From Methanolacinia petrolearia DSM 11571 (lineage in GTDB: Archaea; Halobacteriota; Methanomicrobia; Methanomicrobiales; Methanomicrobiaceae): a stretch of DNA of 64,000 nt. Location of the stretch: contig NC_014507.1 of assembly GCF_000147875.1 (NCBI RefSeq), positions 2,232,001 to 2,296,000 on the forward strand, read 5' to 3'. The notes beneath the pieces were generated by a model, which saw nothing but the letters and a program-made list of their open reading frames with translations, made no database searches and was not told the DNA's origin. Shown in pieces: positions 62,406-64,000 of this stretch (position 1 is the first letter of the stretch; the number at the start of each line of letters is the position of its first letter). The position numbers and the translations under genes were made by a program.

Positions 62406-63217
62406 CAGACACCCTCCTCCCACCAGCCGAGAGCCTGCCTGTTCACAAAGTACCTGAACACGAGGTCGATCGTAAGCCCGATAAGACCCAGAACTATCAT
62501 GTACACGACCACGCTCGGCATCTGGTGCAGGTTGTAATAGGTCCAGAGATTCTTGCCGAGTCCGTACTTTCCGCCGCCCGCACCGAATATCTCCGCACCG
62601 ACAAGACACATCCACCCGATGCCCATCGAGATCCTGATGCCGGATACAATCGACGGAAGAGACGACGGAAACGCCACACGTCGGATAAGGCTGAAGTTGC
62701 CAGTGCACCCGAGCACCTTCCCGGCTTCGATAAAGATCCTCGGGACGTTCCTGAATCCGGTATAAGTATTGATGAAGATTGGAAAGACCGCACCTATGAA
62801 GATGATGAAGCCCGCCGACGCATCCGTGAGACCGAACCATATAATCGCAAACGGGATCCATGCAAGCGGAGGTATCGGCCTGATAATCTCAATAATAGGA
62901 TTGATTGCGGTATCGAGATCCCTGAACCACCCCATCGCAATCCCGAGCGGAATTCCAACAATAACTGCGGCTGTGACCCCTATCGCAAAGTGTATGAGAC
63001 TCTTGTAGATATCGGGGAACAGGGTCCCGTTCGGCCCGAAAGTTACCTTATAAAGCGCATCCAGGACATCAGTAAAACTCGGAAGAATGAATGCATCGTT
63101 CACCCAGAACTCCGCAATAATCTGCCACAGGATAATTGCGGCGATAACCGCGGCTATCGGGAGGATATATTTTTTGTACTTAGTATAGGATATTTTGGTC
63201 ATTGTCAGTGCCTGCAT
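62405..63217 (-). CDS. ABC transporter permease, SsuC/TauC family
   Basis: 270 residues with six membrane helices. The EAA coupling loop reads EAGKVLGCTGNFSLIRRVAFPSSLPSIVSGIRISMG (about 155-190). Start alternatives are ATG 63217 or a second ATG five codons on. It lies 78 bp after the binding-protein gene. Confidence 0.9.
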   Translation of the reverse strand: MQALTMTKISYTKYKKYILPIAAVIAAIILWQIIAEFWVNDAFILPSFTDVLDALYKVTFGPNGTLFPDIYKSLIHFAIGVTAAVIVGIPLGIAMGWFRDLDTAINPIIEIIRPIPPLAWIPFAIIWFGLTDASAGFIIFIGAVFPIFINTYTGFRNVPRIFIEAGKVLGCTGNFSLIRRVAFPSSLPSIVSGIRISMGIGWMCLVGAEIFGAGGGKYGLGKNLWTYYNLHQMPSVVVYMIVLGLIGLTIDLVFRYFVNRQALGWWEEGV

Positions 63218-63295
63218 AGGTTAATAGAAACTCTTTCCGACAGGTATTCTGAGATTCCTCTATACAAGTGTGAACTGAAAATAAAAAAGTGTTAT

Positions 63296-64000
63296 TCAGG
63301 CGGATGTCGCCTTTTCATAGAAGGAGAGATCGAAGATCTGGTCCTGAGTGAGCGTATTGTCGATATAGCCGAGTTCCTTCTGGACACTTACGTAATCCAT
63401 CACACCGTCAACGATCAGGTTCGGATCGGAGACCCATGAACCGTCCCAGTTGGCGATGGATTCGCTCGCGATCTCATAGGTGTTCTTTGTGTAGTTTGCA
63501 TAGATATGCGCAGCTTCGTCGGGGTTGGCGAGGTTGTACCCGGTCGCCTTTATGTGAGTCTTCACGAGGGCGGTGACGAGATCGGGGTTCTCCTCGATCA
63601 GCCTGTCGCTCACCAGGAGAACACAGCACGGGTGATTGGGCTTCATGGTGCCGGACCAAACGACTATCTTGCCGTTTCCTTCCTCAACAAGTGTCGTGGG
63701 GGAGGGTGACGGGAGGAACGTTCCGTCGATCTGCTTTGCAGTCATCGCGGTGATCGCGTCGCCGGGGCCCATCGGCAGGACGTCGACTTCCCCTGCATCG
63801 GTGTTCTCTCCGACCGTAATATTGTTTTCAGCGAGCCACTCTCTCAGGATCGTGTCCTGGATCGTTCCGGCCGGGAAGGTCGCGATCGTCAGGCCCTTAA
63901 GATCCTCGGGACTGTTGTATTCGATATCGGGCTGAAGTACGAGTGCGGAGCCCTGCGTCTGGACTGCGGCGACGATCTTCGCCTCAAGCCCGGTCGAGAG
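63296..64000 (-). CDS. ABC transporter substrate-binding protein, SsuA/TauA-like, 5' end outside window
   Basis: At least 234 residues of a NMT1/SsuA-type binding protein, reading in from the right edge. Fragments are LSTGLEAKIVAAVQTQGSAL, DLKGLTIATFPAGTIQD, DVLPMGPGDAITAMTAKQID and GWxS-like HPCCVLLVSDRLIEENPDLVTALVKTHIKAT. It is followed by the permease and ATPase. Substrate not determined; sulfonates, or a thiamine precursor such as formylaminopyrimidine, are possible. Confidence 0.85.
   Translation of the reverse strand, partial: LSTGLEAKIVAAVQTQGSALVLQPDIEYNSPEDLKGLTIATFPAGTIQDTILREWLAENNITVGENTDAGEVDVLPMGPGDAITAMTAKQIDGTFLPSPSPTTLVEEGNGKIVVWSGTMKPNHPCCVLLVSDRLIEENPDLVTALVKTHIKATGYNLANPDEAAHIYANYTKNTYEIASESIANWDGSWVSDPNLIVDGVMDYVSVQKELGYIDNTLTQDQIFDLSFYEKATSA

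Noticed and set aside
61644-62861. A 405-codon open frame including the ABC ATPase
   Set aside because: The region above 62405 is the coding sequence of the permease in another frame; the ATPase begins at ATG 62405.

Overview
The window looks like a chromosomal stretch of a hydrogenotrophic methanogen of the order Methanomicrobiales, probably near Methanoplanus/Methanolacinia (my reading of gene content; not tested by search). Supporting genes are methanogenesis marker proteins, an archaeal histone, RfcL with a PIP box, ribosomal protein L10e, the archaeal S-adenosylmethionine synthetase, DacZ, archaemetzincin and DUF1628-type pilins. Many starts are GTG or TTG, and genes overlap by ATGA/GTGA junctions. 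I found no rRNA, tRNA, CRISPR array or complete insertion sequence.

Layout. 1-5130: an array of four pilin genes, an HTH-PAS regulator and a lone type IV pilus/secretion ATPase. 5527-18649 (+) and 18714-22466 (-): a large locus built around metal-tetrapyrrole chemistry. It holds a CbiZ amidohydrolase, ChlI- and ChlD-like chelatase subunits, a TIM-barrel protein, a FecBCD/BtuFCD-like importer, a NifH-NifD fusion, a NifK/E-like partner, a CbiK-like protein and a CobN/ChlH-type chelatase. This is the best candidate for an undescribed system. It is not nitrogenase, and it is not the standard F430 (cfb) cluster because no cfbB or cfbE is present and the subunit architecture differs. 22689-27221: two more pilins, divergent from a complete BtuFCD importer, with a perfect 14-bp inverted repeat between them. 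27822-31903: an ECF transporter (T subunit, an S-A-A fusion and an extra S subunit) divergent from a yeast-type cytosine deaminase. 32325-37357: an ion transporter flanked by UspA-like proteins, a lipoprotein and two transglutaminase-like proteins, one of which lacks the catalytic residues.

37407-46118 is mostly housekeeping: archaemetzincin, UPF0146, rfcL, methanogenesis markers 2 and 4, histone, hisB-hisA-hisG and S-adenosylmethionine synthetase. 46303-48913 holds two exported proteins and the c-di-AMP synthase. 48956-55119 is one compact minus-strand block, fumAB-korDABC-sucCD. It would run fumarate (through succinate, whose reductase is not here) to succinyl-CoA and 2-oxoglutarate, the partial reductive TCA arm used for glutamate synthesis. 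55140-61046 is an accessory region: a beta-helix surface protein, repeat copies, an iteron-like octamer array, a decayed RelE toxin and small ORFs. 61047-64000 holds L10e and a SsuABC/TauABC-like importer cut off by the window end.

Three kinds of non-coding structure stand out. The first is a family of about 270-bp structured repeats in at least five intergenic places, in both orientations. The second is a pair of three-hairpin cassettes between convergent genes, with a compensatory base-pair change. The third is an array of GCTGCAAA octamers around 59676-60002.
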